Assembly (NCBI GenBank): GCA_018907035.1
Contig: JACCIC010000014.1
Location: forward strand, 1,525,001-1,589,000
DNA from: Sycobia sp. Sy_11
Lineage: Eukaryota > Arthropoda > Insecta > Hymenoptera > Epichrysomallidae
Direction of reading: 5' to 3'
DNA: 64,000 nt
Shown here: in pieces, positions 51,988 through 64,000 of the stretch
Layout of the letters: every line of letters begins with the position of its first letter
Numbering within the stretch: position 1 is the stretch's first letter
The notes under the pieces: generated by a model
Databases searched by the model: none
Seen by the model: the letters and a program-made list of their open reading frames with translations, nothing else
What the model was told of the DNA's origin: nothing
Position numbers and translations under genes: made by a program

Positions 51988-53716
51988 TTTAGAAATTCTA
52001 ATTGGAGGACCCGGAATTTTTAATTTCTCCCCTAGAATTCGGATTGCTCATTGTATAAAATTCATTGAGAAATGTTGAAATAATTCGCTTCTTTTTAGAA
52101 TTATTATTTTAATAAAAATATAAAAATAAAACATTTTATTCTATACACTTTGAGTATATATACATATTTGTGAATCAAATAAAAATGGTTTTCTCTGGAG
52201 ATAAATTCGTTTTATGAGAAAGTATAAACTTTCCTTCAACTTTTCATTTCTTCTCTCGAAAATTAACAACCCCGGATAGAAAGAGCAATCTTATAATTTT
52301 TGAAGCTTTTGATTTGTACAAACTGCGAAAGCTCGTGCTTTCAATAATAATCTAAATACTTAGATCTAACGAAAAACTGTCTCTTGATTAAGAAAGTAAA
52401 ATCGACTCAGATGTTTCAATGTTCGTTCAGCTGGGGAAAAGCTCGTTTCTATATATATATCGTATACATACAGTACATTAACTTCATAGTTTTATTTCTA
52501 GCACATATGTCACGTAGCTTATAAGATCATCTATATAGGTAAGACAATAACAATATTTTTCCATAGGACATAATATACAGCATGAAAAAAAGTCAAACGC
52601 AATTTATTAAGGCAAAATACAATAAATTATATAAAATAATTCAATCGCATGTATTGACATTTGGGTAGATAATATGTATGTGTCTTAAAACGTATACCAA
52701 ACAGATATCATATTGTTGAATTTCTAGATGAATGTACAAACAGGTTTTTTAGACGCTGTCTACAATGAGAGCGACAGCTAAGATGTTTCGTTTAATATAA
52801 TTTGCCTTTTCGCCATCGTCGAGCGAACGACAAAGAGATATTTTGAATTAGAAACGTATGTGAACGTGCGATTACCTCGCATAAGTATGAAATCTCGTTG
52901 AAAATACACAAGGCAGCATATTTTTCCTATTTTTTTTTTAATTCACAAATAAAATTCCATCCTCTTTTCGTCTTTTGAAGCTAATTGTATCTTGGAATAA
53001 AAATACATGGTTCAAACAAAGAAGAAAAAAAATTAACGTTCAGCCAAAAGCTTAACTTTCTTTGAAGTAGTTTTTGTATATTCAACATTTATGCCGGTAG
53101 AAATGGGCAAAGAGGTATATTAGTTTCGTTATTTTTCGACTACTTAGATGTGGATTAAAGATTTCACCGGCACTTTAGGCTGGAGATGAGCCGATACATG
53201 CGATAGCAAATATCAACTTTTGTTTCGCGTCCAAAAGAAAAAAACAGAACAAAACCAGATGCTATTCTTGTTGATTTTTTTAAATATCGTTGATTAAAAT
53301 TTTTTTACATATTTATCATGTAGCCATTCAGACGGATCTTTTGTTAGTAAGTTGTAAGCGGATGTTTCTTACATTTTTCCGATTTTGCTTCTTTCAACCG
53401 ATGCCGTCGTTTCACTTATTTGGAGAGCCCCGAAAAAATTTACCATCACTATTCAATACTTGTGTAAAATAAATACTTTCTTGTTCATTATTTTATAATA
53501 TATCGTCCACTCATTCCAGAGGAAATTTTTCTACTTTGTTCAATTTTTTCCGTATTCACATATGAAAATATTTTACCATTACGAGAGATTCGAATAAATT
53601 TTATAATCTTTTTCACGCACCCCTAATATTAGATTATTTTGGTTCATATTATATGGTAACAATATATAAATCTCCTAAGTTAAATACTGACGAGGGGCGC
53701 GCACATACATTATATA

Positions 53717-53860
53717 TATATATATATGAATTTTACAGCACTGAAAAGTTAAAGCTCCACCGTTATAATTGCGCAAAACCCTGCGATAAGCGCGCTCGGA
53801 AGGAATAATGGATAAAGTAAAGCAGACTGCTAATAAAGAATATATAGTACCTATTCTATG
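53717..53860 (+). repeat. Left arm of a 144-base inverted repeat
   Basis: Reverse complement of 54960-55103 with one mismatch seen (TCCGAG against CCCGAG inside the arm). The arm is unique-looking sequence of mixed composition, not a simple repeat. Confidence 0.9.
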
Positions 53861-53935
53861 TATATGCCGGTGCATGTATGAGTGCGATTCCTTTTGTTCA
53901 AGTCTAATGCTTCACACTTCCGCGACTGATAACTG

Positions 53936-53937
<2 letters not shown>

Positions 53938-53990
<53 letters not shown>
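53938..53990. repeat. (TA)n microsatellite
   Basis: Inside the spacer of the 144-base inverted repeat. Confidence 0.95.
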
Positions 53991-53992
<2 letters not shown>

Positions 53993-54153
53993 CATAAAAA
54001 GCCACGCCTATCAGACTTGTAGGAGCATCTTTCTCAAACACACACTCTCTCTCTCTCTCTCTCTTTCTTTATATGCGAATGAATATACGAGTATGTATAT
54101 GTATATATGAGTTGGAAATACATCCGAGTAAAAATGCATATTGATGTATAATG

Positions 54154-54159
<6 letters not shown>

Positions 54160-54213
<54 letters not shown>
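54160..54213. repeat. (TA)n microsatellite
   Basis: Inside the spacer of the 144-base inverted repeat. Confidence 0.95.
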
Positions 54214-54217
<4 letters not shown>

Positions 54218-54529
54218 CTTGCGTGGTAGCAGCCACGGCACAGTTCAGCATGCAGCTATGCGCACGTGCATGTAATAATACCGGATAATACATCATAGCT
54301 AGCGCGATGAACTAAAATCGTGTATTATATATATATAGATGCATATGTGTGCATGCGCGACCATTACATCGATCGATATGAAAAATCGAACGGCCTCCTT
54401 TGCCAAAGCAATTTGCATACAGAGTTCGTGAAGTCGGCTGAACATAATTTTCCTTGCCATCGCGACGCACTACCTACTGGTCTATTACATATATGCATAC
54501 TACGCTCTTTACATTTTTCTTCACCATGT

Positions 54530-54535
<6 letters not shown>

Positions 54536-54609
<74 letters not shown>
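54536..54609. repeat. (TA)n microsatellite, 74 bases
   Basis: Inside the spacer of the 144-base inverted repeat. Confidence 0.95.
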
Positions 54610-54614
<5 letters not shown>

Positions 54615-54721
54615 GCGCCGCCCATGCCGCACGTTTTTTCGCGCACTTTTCTGCTCTTGATCGGTATGTGCATAAACGATAATCTTTTCGCGCGCGCATG
54701 TATGCACACATACACAACATT

Positions 54722-54723
<2 letters not shown>

Positions 54724-54768
<45 letters not shown>
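54724..54768. repeat. (TA)n microsatellite
   Basis: Inside the spacer of the 144-base inverted repeat. Confidence 0.95.
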
Positions 54769-54770
<2 letters not shown>

Positions 54771-54959
54771 TCTTTGTTCCTTCACTCTATACGCGTAAAG
54801 AAGTTGTTTTGCCTTCTATTTTGCTTTGTGCATCTCTTCCTTGTTCCATGTACCGCGGGCTCGGTATAGAAATTTCCTTGACTGTCACCTTGTTTCCCCT
54901 AGCTTATTAAATTTTGTTCTTCGACTATTGATATAGAATAAAATAATTTCATGCTCTTT

Positions 54960-55103
54960 CATAGAATAGGTACTATATATTCTTTATTAGCAGTCTGCTT
55001 TACTTTATCCATTATTCCTCCCGAGCGCGCTTATCGCAGGGTTTTGCGCAATTATAACGGTGGAGCTTTAACTTTTCAGTGCTGTAAAATTCATATATAT
55101 ATA
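54960..55103 (-). repeat. Right arm of a 144-base inverted repeat
   Basis: Pairs with 53717-53860. The 1.1-kb spacer contains four long (TA)n tracts (53938, 54160, 54536, 54724) and a (CT)n tract (54045). Confidence 0.9.
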
Positions 55104-57379
55104 CAAATAATCGATAGATGCCTCCAATAATTTTATGCTCTACATATAAAATAGAATCTCGATGAATGTCTTATTAATTTCCAGGATAAAATATGCGTAT
55201 TAAATAAATTATATTTAGCGTCATAGCGCACGTGCCAAATTAATACTTGACTAAACTTCTAATTGGCGCACACTAATGAAACGTTAGTTATAGGCAATAT
55301 CAATGAAATCTAATATACGACGCAATCCTCGCGAGTTGACTAAATATTACCTTTGGAATTCATCGGAAAACGTCATCAAATCTATCATAATTCTGATAAT
55401 AATAATTGTAATAATTATAAGTATTTTATTAATTTAAGCAATTTTGAATATTATTTTTTTTTCAATTAAATATTAAAAAAATTTATATTCAAAAGGTTTT
55501 TTTTCAAAATTAAAATTAAAAATTGTATAATACTTATGTGGACTGTTCTAAATTAAATCAATAAATATTTTTATCGCTTTTTTAACGGTTTTTTTTAAAT
55601 CAAGCTACATCTGTTAATGTCAGTTCCGAAATTATAATAATACAATTTTAAATCCATTTTTAAGATTAAAAACGTTTCAAAAAAATTTATCATTTTACAA
55701 GGTGAGAATCCTATTGTTGAGCTGGGGGTTGGCTCCTGGTTTTACCTGTAACTCGCAGGATCTTTTCTAATATATTCGAGAAAGAACAACCTTTTAGATA
55801 TTTTTTTTCAATGCCTCTCTGTTCAACGTACTCCAATAAATAATTAAAAATTTTCTTAGGTGTATTCTTCACTATATATGGAATACATCTATAGTGCCAC
55901 AAAAACATTCTAGTGGCTTAAATAAAATATAGGAAGAATAAAAAAAATATATAATATAATATTACCTGTAATTCTATGCATTATTTTTAAGTTTTAAAAC
56001 CCAGTATTTAAAAAAATTTTAATTCCTAAAAATTCCAAGAAATTTATTACAAACAATTAATGCTAATGAACATAATACTACCATTTTTATTAGATTTTGA
56101 CCAAAAAGTCAATTAATTAATTCAAACACTGTATAATTACCTCGTTTATATTATTTCCGTGCATTTATCACCTGTAATATTTTGTGGGAATCATTAGGAA
56201 TGAAAATTCTTTTAAATATATTTGATTTTAAATATTACAAATAATGCATTGAAATAAATTAATACTATACAATTCCTTTATTTTTCATGCTTTTGAATAA
56301 AAAATAAAATTATAAGCACGTATTCGCTCAGAAATTTAATTAGAAATTTCTTTCGACCAAAGTGGCATTAGAAAGAATGGCTGGACCGACGTTGCATTTG
56401 GGTTTGTTAGAAGAGATTCTGTGTGTCACAGTCGAATACAGGACGCCAAAAATTCGACTCTTTCCCTTGCGAGTTGAAACAATTGTGAGGTAATGCACTG
56501 CGACCTCGTGTATTCTCACTCAATCGCGCCTTATAACTTGGACGTGATAGATGACAATACGTAATATATCTTTTTTTTTTGTATACGGACAAATGAGTAG
56601 AAACAGTAGATTTACATATAGAATCCAATAATTTCAGGCTAATTTCAACCCGTCCTGCGAGCGCATATATATAATATATATATATATACTGCGAAAACTC
56701 TTGATATTCAAACGGACTTCTGTGTAGAAGTGCGAGCTCTTTGTAGAAAAACGTGTTTTTATAAGGTTGCTTTTTTTTTCTTTTTTTTTTTTTTTTTTGA
56801 AGTGAAATATGTGCGCTGGTTAAAGCAAGAAGCATAAAAACAAAACAAATTTGAAACTCGAAACGGAGGAAAAACTTGAAATGAGCGCAAAGAAACTGCG
56901 CGCTCGCGCGTCTGAAGCTTATAAAATTGAATATTCTCTTTCGACCGAATACAATGCGTAATTTTGTTTTCTTTTTTACTATTGCTCCAAGTTGTCCTTT
57001 CTAATATATATATAGTTATTCTTGAAAAATGAAAAAAGTCTATCGATCGCACCGACGGGATCTTTTTTAATACCCGTGCATTATAGTATACGCGCACTTC
57101 GGTCGTTTTAGCTCCTATAAAAAAAGAAAAAGAAAACAAAAATGGCCCACGCCAATACACTTGTCTCCCGATACGTTGGCGATAAAAACCTCATGCGCTA
57201 TATACACCCGTATTGTACCTTAAGCCCATGGATACGCTCGACAAAGGCATTAAAACCGATAAAGCAATTCGATTTGCTGTCCGCGTATGGCTTGTCGACT
57301 TATATATATCGCTCGTACATTGGATAGATGGATGATATAAAATATGAATTGGTAATTTGCAAATCTACACCATCCGTGA

Positions 57380-57380
<1 letters not shown>

Positions 57381-57433
<53 letters not shown>

Positions 57434-57438
57434 TTCTC
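57381..57438. repeat. (CT)n microsatellite
   Basis: CT run with minor interruptions at both ends. Confidence 0.95.
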
Positions 57439-58311
57439 GCTTTCGCTCTGAAAAGTTTATTTGTAGAAAATTTAGATAATTTCGAAAATCCGTTTTTCAA
57501 TCCATTTCAATTATCTTCAATGGCTTCGACATGGTGTTATAAAAATATAATGAAACTATATATGTATAAACTAATTATCGCCATAAACTATGCGGGCGTG
57601 CGTTCCGTGCACGCTGTATATTATTTGCCTCGACGGGGGACAAACGAAATATTATGTAATTGCATTATTATATTGCTGCGCGTTACGTAAAGTGAAACTT
57701 TGAAACATAAGAACTGAGTAAAATAAAGGCACATATATAATACGTATTTTATTTGTACAATATGGCTGGAATGAGAATTCTGTACGAGTAAATATCTAAA
57801 TGTTAAGGCGTAAATTTTTATAAATAATAAAAATTTTTATAAATAATAAAAAAATTATATAACGGTATTTTTATGTAGAGAATTAGAAAATTTATAAAAC
57901 AGTTGAGAACACCAATGCTCTTGTTGTTAACACTTTTTCAATGTAGGAAAGGATACGGATTATTTATATTACATAATCCAATCGTGCCGATTGTTCTACA
58001 ATAGATGTATTGCATTCCTAATTATAGTATTATCCTAGATTAGAAAGAGCTCGAAAGCAATCATTCTAAAGGAATGGTATATCAACGATTGCAATGATTT
58101 TTCAAATCGCGTTGATAATAAGAAAAGAAACTACCACATATATATCTGAAATGCCGTATATGTTAGACATTTCGAAGATATTATCAAGAAATAAATGGAG
58201 AGGCTCAAATATAGAATTTGAGTTATCGAATTTTCATAAAAACAATGAAAATAATAGTCCGTTGAGTTTAAGTGAAGTAATTTGTAATGTAATCATTATA
58301 TTTGTACTGAG

Positions 58312-58312
<1 letters not shown>

Positions 58313-58372
<60 letters not shown>
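58313..58372. repeat. (TA)n microsatellite
   Basis: Uninterrupted TA run. Confidence 0.95.
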
Positions 58373-58373
<1 letters not shown>

Positions 58374-58961
58374 GATCGTTGAAACCGTATCAACAGTTCT
58401 CCTGTAACTTGAGATTTTCTTTATTATATATACCGGATAACGGTTATTATACGATTCTTATTTATATTTATTTGTTGATTTTCTTAAGTTGTACTTTAAT
58501 GAAATAAGTAAAAGGAAATATTCGTTATTTTATTGAAGACTGAAGGAGGTATGGCAAAGACCCGCTAACGGGACGTTGAAACATTAGAAAAGCTTTTAGT
58601 TTTTCATTTTCAAACCCTGAAAATGCATCCTGATTCCTCGAAGTTTCGTCGTTGAAAAAATATCGAAATTTTCTTCCCCCCCCCGCTACATCTCCCACTC
58701 CCCTCGCTATTTTCAATAAGTTATTAATATCATTATGCAATATGTATGTATGTAGAGACGTCGTATAAGGCGCTCGGCCTACAGTGTCAGAACGTATATT
58801 CTTTGTTTCGGAAAAAAAAACCGCAGAAAACATTGGGAATCTCGCTGTACACATACGGACGAAGCATAAGGATTTTACACGTTTCCATAATCTTGAGGGT
58901 ATTGGCCATAATATTACCGGTCCAAGTGCTAATAAAATTTTAACAGTGCTACGCGTCATAG

Positions 58962-58964
<3 letters not shown>

Positions 58965-59018
<54 letters not shown>
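58965..59018. repeat. (TA)n microsatellite
   Basis: Uninterrupted TA run. Confidence 0.95.
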
Positions 59019-59022
<4 letters not shown>

Positions 59023-60662
59023 TCGCATTGAAGTAAAATTTGATGTTTTCAAAGTTTTATTAAGAAATCTGTGCATTATATTGATATAGTAAAACTTTTG
59101 TCTTCGCCTATCAATATAATTTTTATTATCAGATGTGAACCGTAAATTTTTTTCTTGATATTATAAACCAAACGTTCGGAAAACCTAATTTCTAAAGTGC
59201 ATTACTTAATATTCACAGATCATGGATTATTGGGTCATTTTCGAATATTTATGAATAAAGCGTCGAAATCTGTACGTATCTTTCGATCTATAATATAGAC
59301 AGTTTATTTATATATATAGAATTACCAAATCGGTCGTATATAATGAATCGTCGACACGTTCGTGAACGGATCGGTAACGCGTATTGACAGTCTCAAGTCA
59401 AGGAATATTCGTGCGCTACCTTACTGATATTAAGATTTGGCGCAATTTTATTGTTTTGAATCGATTCTATAACTGATTGTAAACCTGATTGTTAGAATTA
59501 ATTTTTTTTTAACTTTCCGTAAATTTGAATTATATCGATAAGTTATTCATTGTTCGTTGTTTGTTTCATTTACTGTTAAAATGAAGTAAAATACGCCTCT
59601 ATTTTATAGTTTACTTCATAATTTCGGAAGCTAAAATTTTATTTTATTTTAATTTGAGGCCAGCCTCGCTTCTCGGTGCCAATCCCCTAAATATAACTTT
59701 CTGGTCCAAACACTGTCAAACCGAACCGATAATTTACTAACGATACTTTTTTGCGAATAAAAGCTTGAAAGTTTTAAGGCAAAAAAAAAAAAAAATAATT
59801 ACATTGTTTCCTTGGCCAAGGAAATTTTCAATCTGCGAGCGAAATAGAGACGAGAAATAGTCCTTATACACGTTACGTTTTAAAAGATTTTCACTCGCTA
59901 ATAGGGACAGTAACGAGCTCGATTTCAACAGAATCGTAAGATAAAAGTATAATTTATTATAATTATATTATTAATAAGTTTAATTACGATTACGCAATAT
60001 TTTTATTACTAGAATTCGATCTAAATTCGTAGGTATCGACCATTGTTCCAGCTGGGCGGCAAACAATTACGCAATGGCTCTACGTTCGCGTTCGACTTCG
60101 ATCAAGTTTACAAGCCAAACGTCGAGAGCCGCCCGGCAGCGCGCATTCGTTCCAAGCTACTCCTGCATATATAACTATTAATAGATATTATTAAAGATAT
60201 ATAACTAATAATCGTTCGAAATTGTCGATTCGTGCCTCGGCGACGACTTGAGCGAATTTTCCAAAAATCCCCCGGCCACGTTCGGCAACGCTTTCCCGCC
60301 TCGGGATCTATAAACGTCGAAGGTCATTTCACTCGATGACGGAAATCGTGTTTTCGATACGTCGTTGAGTGATCGTTTTTTTTTTTTTTTTCGTTTTCAA
60401 TTTTCCATGATTTGCCTTTATAGTCTTTATATTATTAACTTACGTAATTCGAGTGACCTACGGTCGATATAAAACAATAATTGCGCTGCGATCTTTTTTC
60501 CAGATGCCGAGCTATTCAAATAATTATCGTAAAAAACAATAATGTAAGGCAACAGCGAAGAAAAAAATTAATAAATTACTTTGAATAAAAAAAGCTTTAA
60601 ATGAGTTTTTGATGTCTGTCTCCTTTTTCTATTACTTCGGCGAGTTATGCGAGTGTTTCTAA

Positions 60663-60668
<6 letters not shown>

Positions 60669-60715
<47 letters not shown>
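60669..60715. repeat. (TA)n microsatellite
   Basis: Uninterrupted TA run. Confidence 0.95.
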
Positions 60716-60718
<3 letters not shown>

Positions 60719-61421
60719 CTATATACACATTCGTATAATTATCTGAATGTAAGAAAGATGTAGGCAATCACGATATTTCCGTGAAAAATAACGGCCCAAG
60801 ACGAGGAAACCTTGAGTTTAGTATTGTTTTCGAGCCGCCGCGCTCATCTCTCATAGTGCAATAAACAGATTTTTTTTCTTCTTCTACTTTTTTGTTCAAA
60901 TTTAATGGAGCATTGTGCAACGATGATGCGGAAAATCAGCGCTGTATAGCTATATAGATATATGCATTTTCAAGAAACACAGTGCCGGTTCAGCTCGTTA
61001 TTTTCGTTTCCTTTTTTTTTTCCTACAAAAATTAAAGAGTTTCAAAGCATAAAGAGCAAGTCCGCAAAGTGTGCTTCAAACTTTCGTCCCGCAATTTAAA
61101 GTTTTTGGCGCACCGTTGTACTATTTTGTTCTTCTTTCCTTCTTTCTTTCTTCTTTTTTTTTAGTAACTAGTTAACATGGTATATATGTTTATTGAGTAA
61201 TATGAATATTGGTTTAAAAGTGCTAAAAAATTAACTATGTTTAAATATTTATTTGTATACATATATTGTTCTTTATTATTTTCTTTCGATACTATGCACG
61301 TACAATTTTTATAAATAATTCAACGCCAGACGTGAACTGACCCACTACTTAAAGTCAGTGGTTTTGGTCAATTTATCTGTTTTATGTAGCTATATCTATT
61401 GTCAATCTACTGTTTACTAGA

Positions 61422-61427
<6 letters not shown>

Positions 61428-61470
<43 letters not shown>
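61428..61470. repeat. (TA)n microsatellite
   Basis: Uninterrupted TA run. Confidence 0.95.
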
Positions 61471-61475
<5 letters not shown>

Positions 61476-61735
61476 AATTGGATTTCGTTAAATATGATAA
61501 ATTATCACCACATCTGCACATTATATAACAAATTATTGAAAACGAGCGAATTCAATAGACCCACAGATTTCTACGAATTTAATGATCGGTACATGTATGC
61601 GTTTTTAAAATTGTGAGACTTTGATTATTAAACAGCAATAAATGAATATACGAAAGTTTATTTCTAGAAAAACCAAAATGGATTTTGAAACGCGTCGAGT
61701 TCGATGGACACCGGTCATCCATCTTTTACTTAATG

Positions 61736-61737
<2 letters not shown>

Positions 61738-61786
<49 letters not shown>
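61738..61786. repeat. (TA)n microsatellite
   Basis: Uninterrupted TA run. Confidence 0.95.
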
Positions 61787-61790
<4 letters not shown>

Positions 61791-63102
61791 CATATAATTT
61801 ACACCACGTGTTCACAGTTTGACGCGTATTTCATTTAGGCAGATTTACTGCAAATTTCACCTACGGTTCGTGTGCTTCGACTGTAAAAAGGACGTCGAGG
61901 ACGAAGGCTGGAGACGGTAAATAGAAATCGGTTAGGCTGCAGGCAGGTTGAAATATATGATAATGACCCGTACGTTTTCATGGATTAGCATGTACTTGCA
62001 CAAATCTATAGATATACAAATGTGTGGCACGAATTTCTTATCGATCGATCAATCGTTGTGCAGAGTTTTTAGATAGAAATACGTTGTAAATTTCGTCGTG
62101 CATTTGTTTATTGCCGTTGAAAAGCAGTAAAATTTTGATAATAAATTTCGAGTTAAATTTTTTTACGATAAGATATTTATTGCTCTTTGATTCATATAGT
62201 TATTCGATTCTATTCTGGATCAATTTTATTTGAAATTATAGTATAAAAATCGAGATTTATACAAAAAAACGTCAATGAAATTCGCATTTAAAATGAAACA
62301 AGTACAATAAAATTATTCTACCGTCACTAAAATTTTAATTACAAACTATTTGAAAGATCAGCGCAACCATAATTTTATAGTTTCAGTTTTATGAATAATT
62401 ATTTGAATAGTATAGTAAGTGAACAATTTAAGATAGTGATTTTCGTAAACTGCATCTGTTTCGCATACATACTTGCTTAAGCCGAGCGATATTTATTTGC
62501 ATTCAATGAATATTTTTTAATAACTATTCAAATATAACGGTTGAAGTGTACTTATTAAGTCTTTCTTACACTATATTAATTTATATAACGGTTGATTTGA
62601 TTTTACTAATGTTTTTTTCAGTATGTTTTAATTTAATAAACCATTACGGAGTTAGCGATGTTTTGCGTTCTACCGCCAATCTTCAATCATTTAATTATAT
62701 TTCATCAAGTTTTTCTACCGAGTCGTCAATTAATATTACATAAATCTTATAATTTCTTTTAAAGCTATTTCTATACTTTTGCGATTTTTATTGAAATTTT
62801 CTTCATTGCCTTGTTCAATCACGAAATCCACGTTTCATGTTGATTGCAGAATGAATTACTCAAAGTTCAGGATTAAATTATTTAAACTGACCCATTCTAT
62901 AGATATATATATATACATATATCTTTCGGAAAATCCGTCTCCTAAAAGATCAAACATTCCGGCAATCAAACCAAATCGCGTTTGTCGCTCACGCACACGG
63001 ATGTGTAATTCTATTAAAATCGAAAAATACAGGAAGCCATTTGAAGAGGAATGAAGCGAGGTAGATAGAGAGAGGGAGAGAGGGCGGGATGGAGCTAGAG
63101 AC

Positions 63103-63103
<1 letters not shown>

Positions 63104-63139
<36 letters not shown>
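63104..63139. repeat. (GA)n microsatellite
   Basis: GA run; a second imperfect GA tract follows at about 63299-63338. Confidence 0.95.
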
Positions 63140-63142
<3 letters not shown>

Positions 63143-63581
63143 ATGGAAATAGAGGGGACGATAACGAAGTCTCAAACCAATATAGGCAGGGAATGTGATT
63201 TGTTGACTCGGCTATTCCCATCATATACGTGAAGGGAAATGTACATAGTATTATTTGATTTTGTTACCTTTATCGTACAGAAAAGAACGAGTGCTAGAAG
63301 GAGAGAGAGGGTCAGAGAGAGAGGGAGAGAGAAAGAGAGTCAGGATCCCCATGGAGCGGAAATTATAAAGCGAGAGAAAAGGAATGGTTCATCGTGCGGA
63401 AGATTAACGAGGATAAATGAACGGCGTTAGACTTCAAATGTAATATAGTTCTATATAGTTCGAGAATATATTGGCGGATTCGAGCGGCCTCGGGCCATCG
63501 AAGGATTTATTGCAAACAGCTCCGCTTATTAAAAGGAAGAAGCGCAGGAGTTACATTGTCGCGAAAATATTGCCAGGGATA

Positions 63582-63604
63582 TAGAGAGAGAAAAAGAGAA
63601 AGAA

Positions 63605-63665
<61 letters not shown>

Positions 63666-63691
63666 TAGAGGAAGAGAGAGACAGAGAGAGA
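63582..63691. repeat. (GA)n microsatellite, interrupted
   Basis: Pure GA core from about 63607 to 63661, with AAAGA, GCGATA and GACA variants around it. Confidence 0.95.
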
Positions 63692-63724
63692 CTGAAGGAA
63701 TACGCTTTGATATTTTCTTTCGAG

Positions 63725-63727
<3 letters not shown>

Positions 63728-63781
<54 letters not shown>
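63728..63781. repeat. (TA)n microsatellite
   Basis: Uninterrupted TA run. Confidence 0.95.
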
Positions 63782-63785
<4 letters not shown>

Positions 63786-63846
63786 ACACGAAGAAAAAAT
63801 AAATTATATCTGCGTTGTTTTAATTGCAATTTGTTTTTATCCTTAT

Positions 63847-63851
63847 GTATA

Positions 63852-63907
<56 letters not shown>
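63847..63907. repeat. (TA)n microsatellite
   Basis: TA run with one TATG near the start. Confidence 0.95.
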
Positions 63908-63912
<5 letters not shown>

Positions 63913-64000
63913 TTACTTATAATTATAGAAAACGTCGAATCCAAGTATGATTCATTGAAAGGGATGGATTTGTCGAAGCCCCGAGCATGCTCATTATCGG

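Larger units (their letters stand above)
47650..53710. other. Non-coding downstream of gene D
   Basis: No gene recognised. A GC-richer patch is at about 50640-51050. A 21-base direct repeat (TGTTCGTTCAGCTGGGGAAAA) occurs near 51572 and 52431. Confidence 0.55.
55110..64000. other. Non-coding, microsatellite-rich end of the window
   Basis: No gene recognised. A GC-richer stretch lies at about 60040-60330. Dense (GA)n and (TA)n tracts occupy 63.1-63.9 kb. Confidence 0.55.

Overview
This is eukaryotic nuclear DNA, most likely from a holometabolous insect and plausibly a hymenopteran. That is an inference from several things: AT-rich sequence, very many long (TA)n and (GA)n microsatellites, short signal-peptide exons followed by GT-AG introns, insect-style TATA promoters, and a nuclear mitochondrial fragment in which UGA reads as Trp. 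There are no operons, ribosome binding sites or CRISPR arrays. No tRNA or rRNA was recognised by eye. Most long open frames are translations of dinucleotide repeats (Ile-Tyr, Leu-Ser or Arg-Glu runs) and are not genes.

The coding content is a tandem array of four related genes, all on the + strand, here called A (13641-17326), B (20627-22611), C (25796-29761) and D (43189-47474). Each starts with a 14-15 codon exon carrying most of a signal peptide. An amphipathic, charged helical exon without cysteines follows. A, C and D then have a four-cysteine exon (96-98 residues) and a last exon with two more cysteines. All junctions are phase 0. The cysteine spacing is nearly invariant: C-x20-C-x35-C-x15-C-x39-C-x21/22-C. 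B lacks the four-cysteine exon and joins the helical exon directly to a two-cysteine last exon with the same x22 spacing. D adds a long Ala/Pro/acidic tail and many N-glycosylation sequons. The proteins should be secreted and disulphide-bonded. I cannot name the family with certainty. The insect TsetseEP (DUF725) group is a candidate from memory only.

The array splits into two pairs. A and D have GC-rich exons and share a promoter layout: a 12-base identical motif 67-68 bases upstream of a TATATAA box. B and C have AT-richer exons, homologous 5' flanks over about 200 bases, and the same rare GC-AG intron after exon 2.

Layout: 1-5.9 kb is repeat-rich with no convincing gene. 6.1-6.85 kb is a degraded mitochondrial cytochrome b insertion (NUMT). 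6.9-13.5 kb is non-coding. 13.5-29.8 kb holds genes A, B and C, with a hAT-like MITE and a perfect palindrome inside introns of A and inverted repeats between A and B. 29.8-43 kb is mostly empty, with one weak minus-strand exon candidate near 36 kb. 43.1-47.6 kb is gene D. 47.6-64 kb is non-coding, with a striking 144-base inverted repeat near 54 kb and dense microsatellites.
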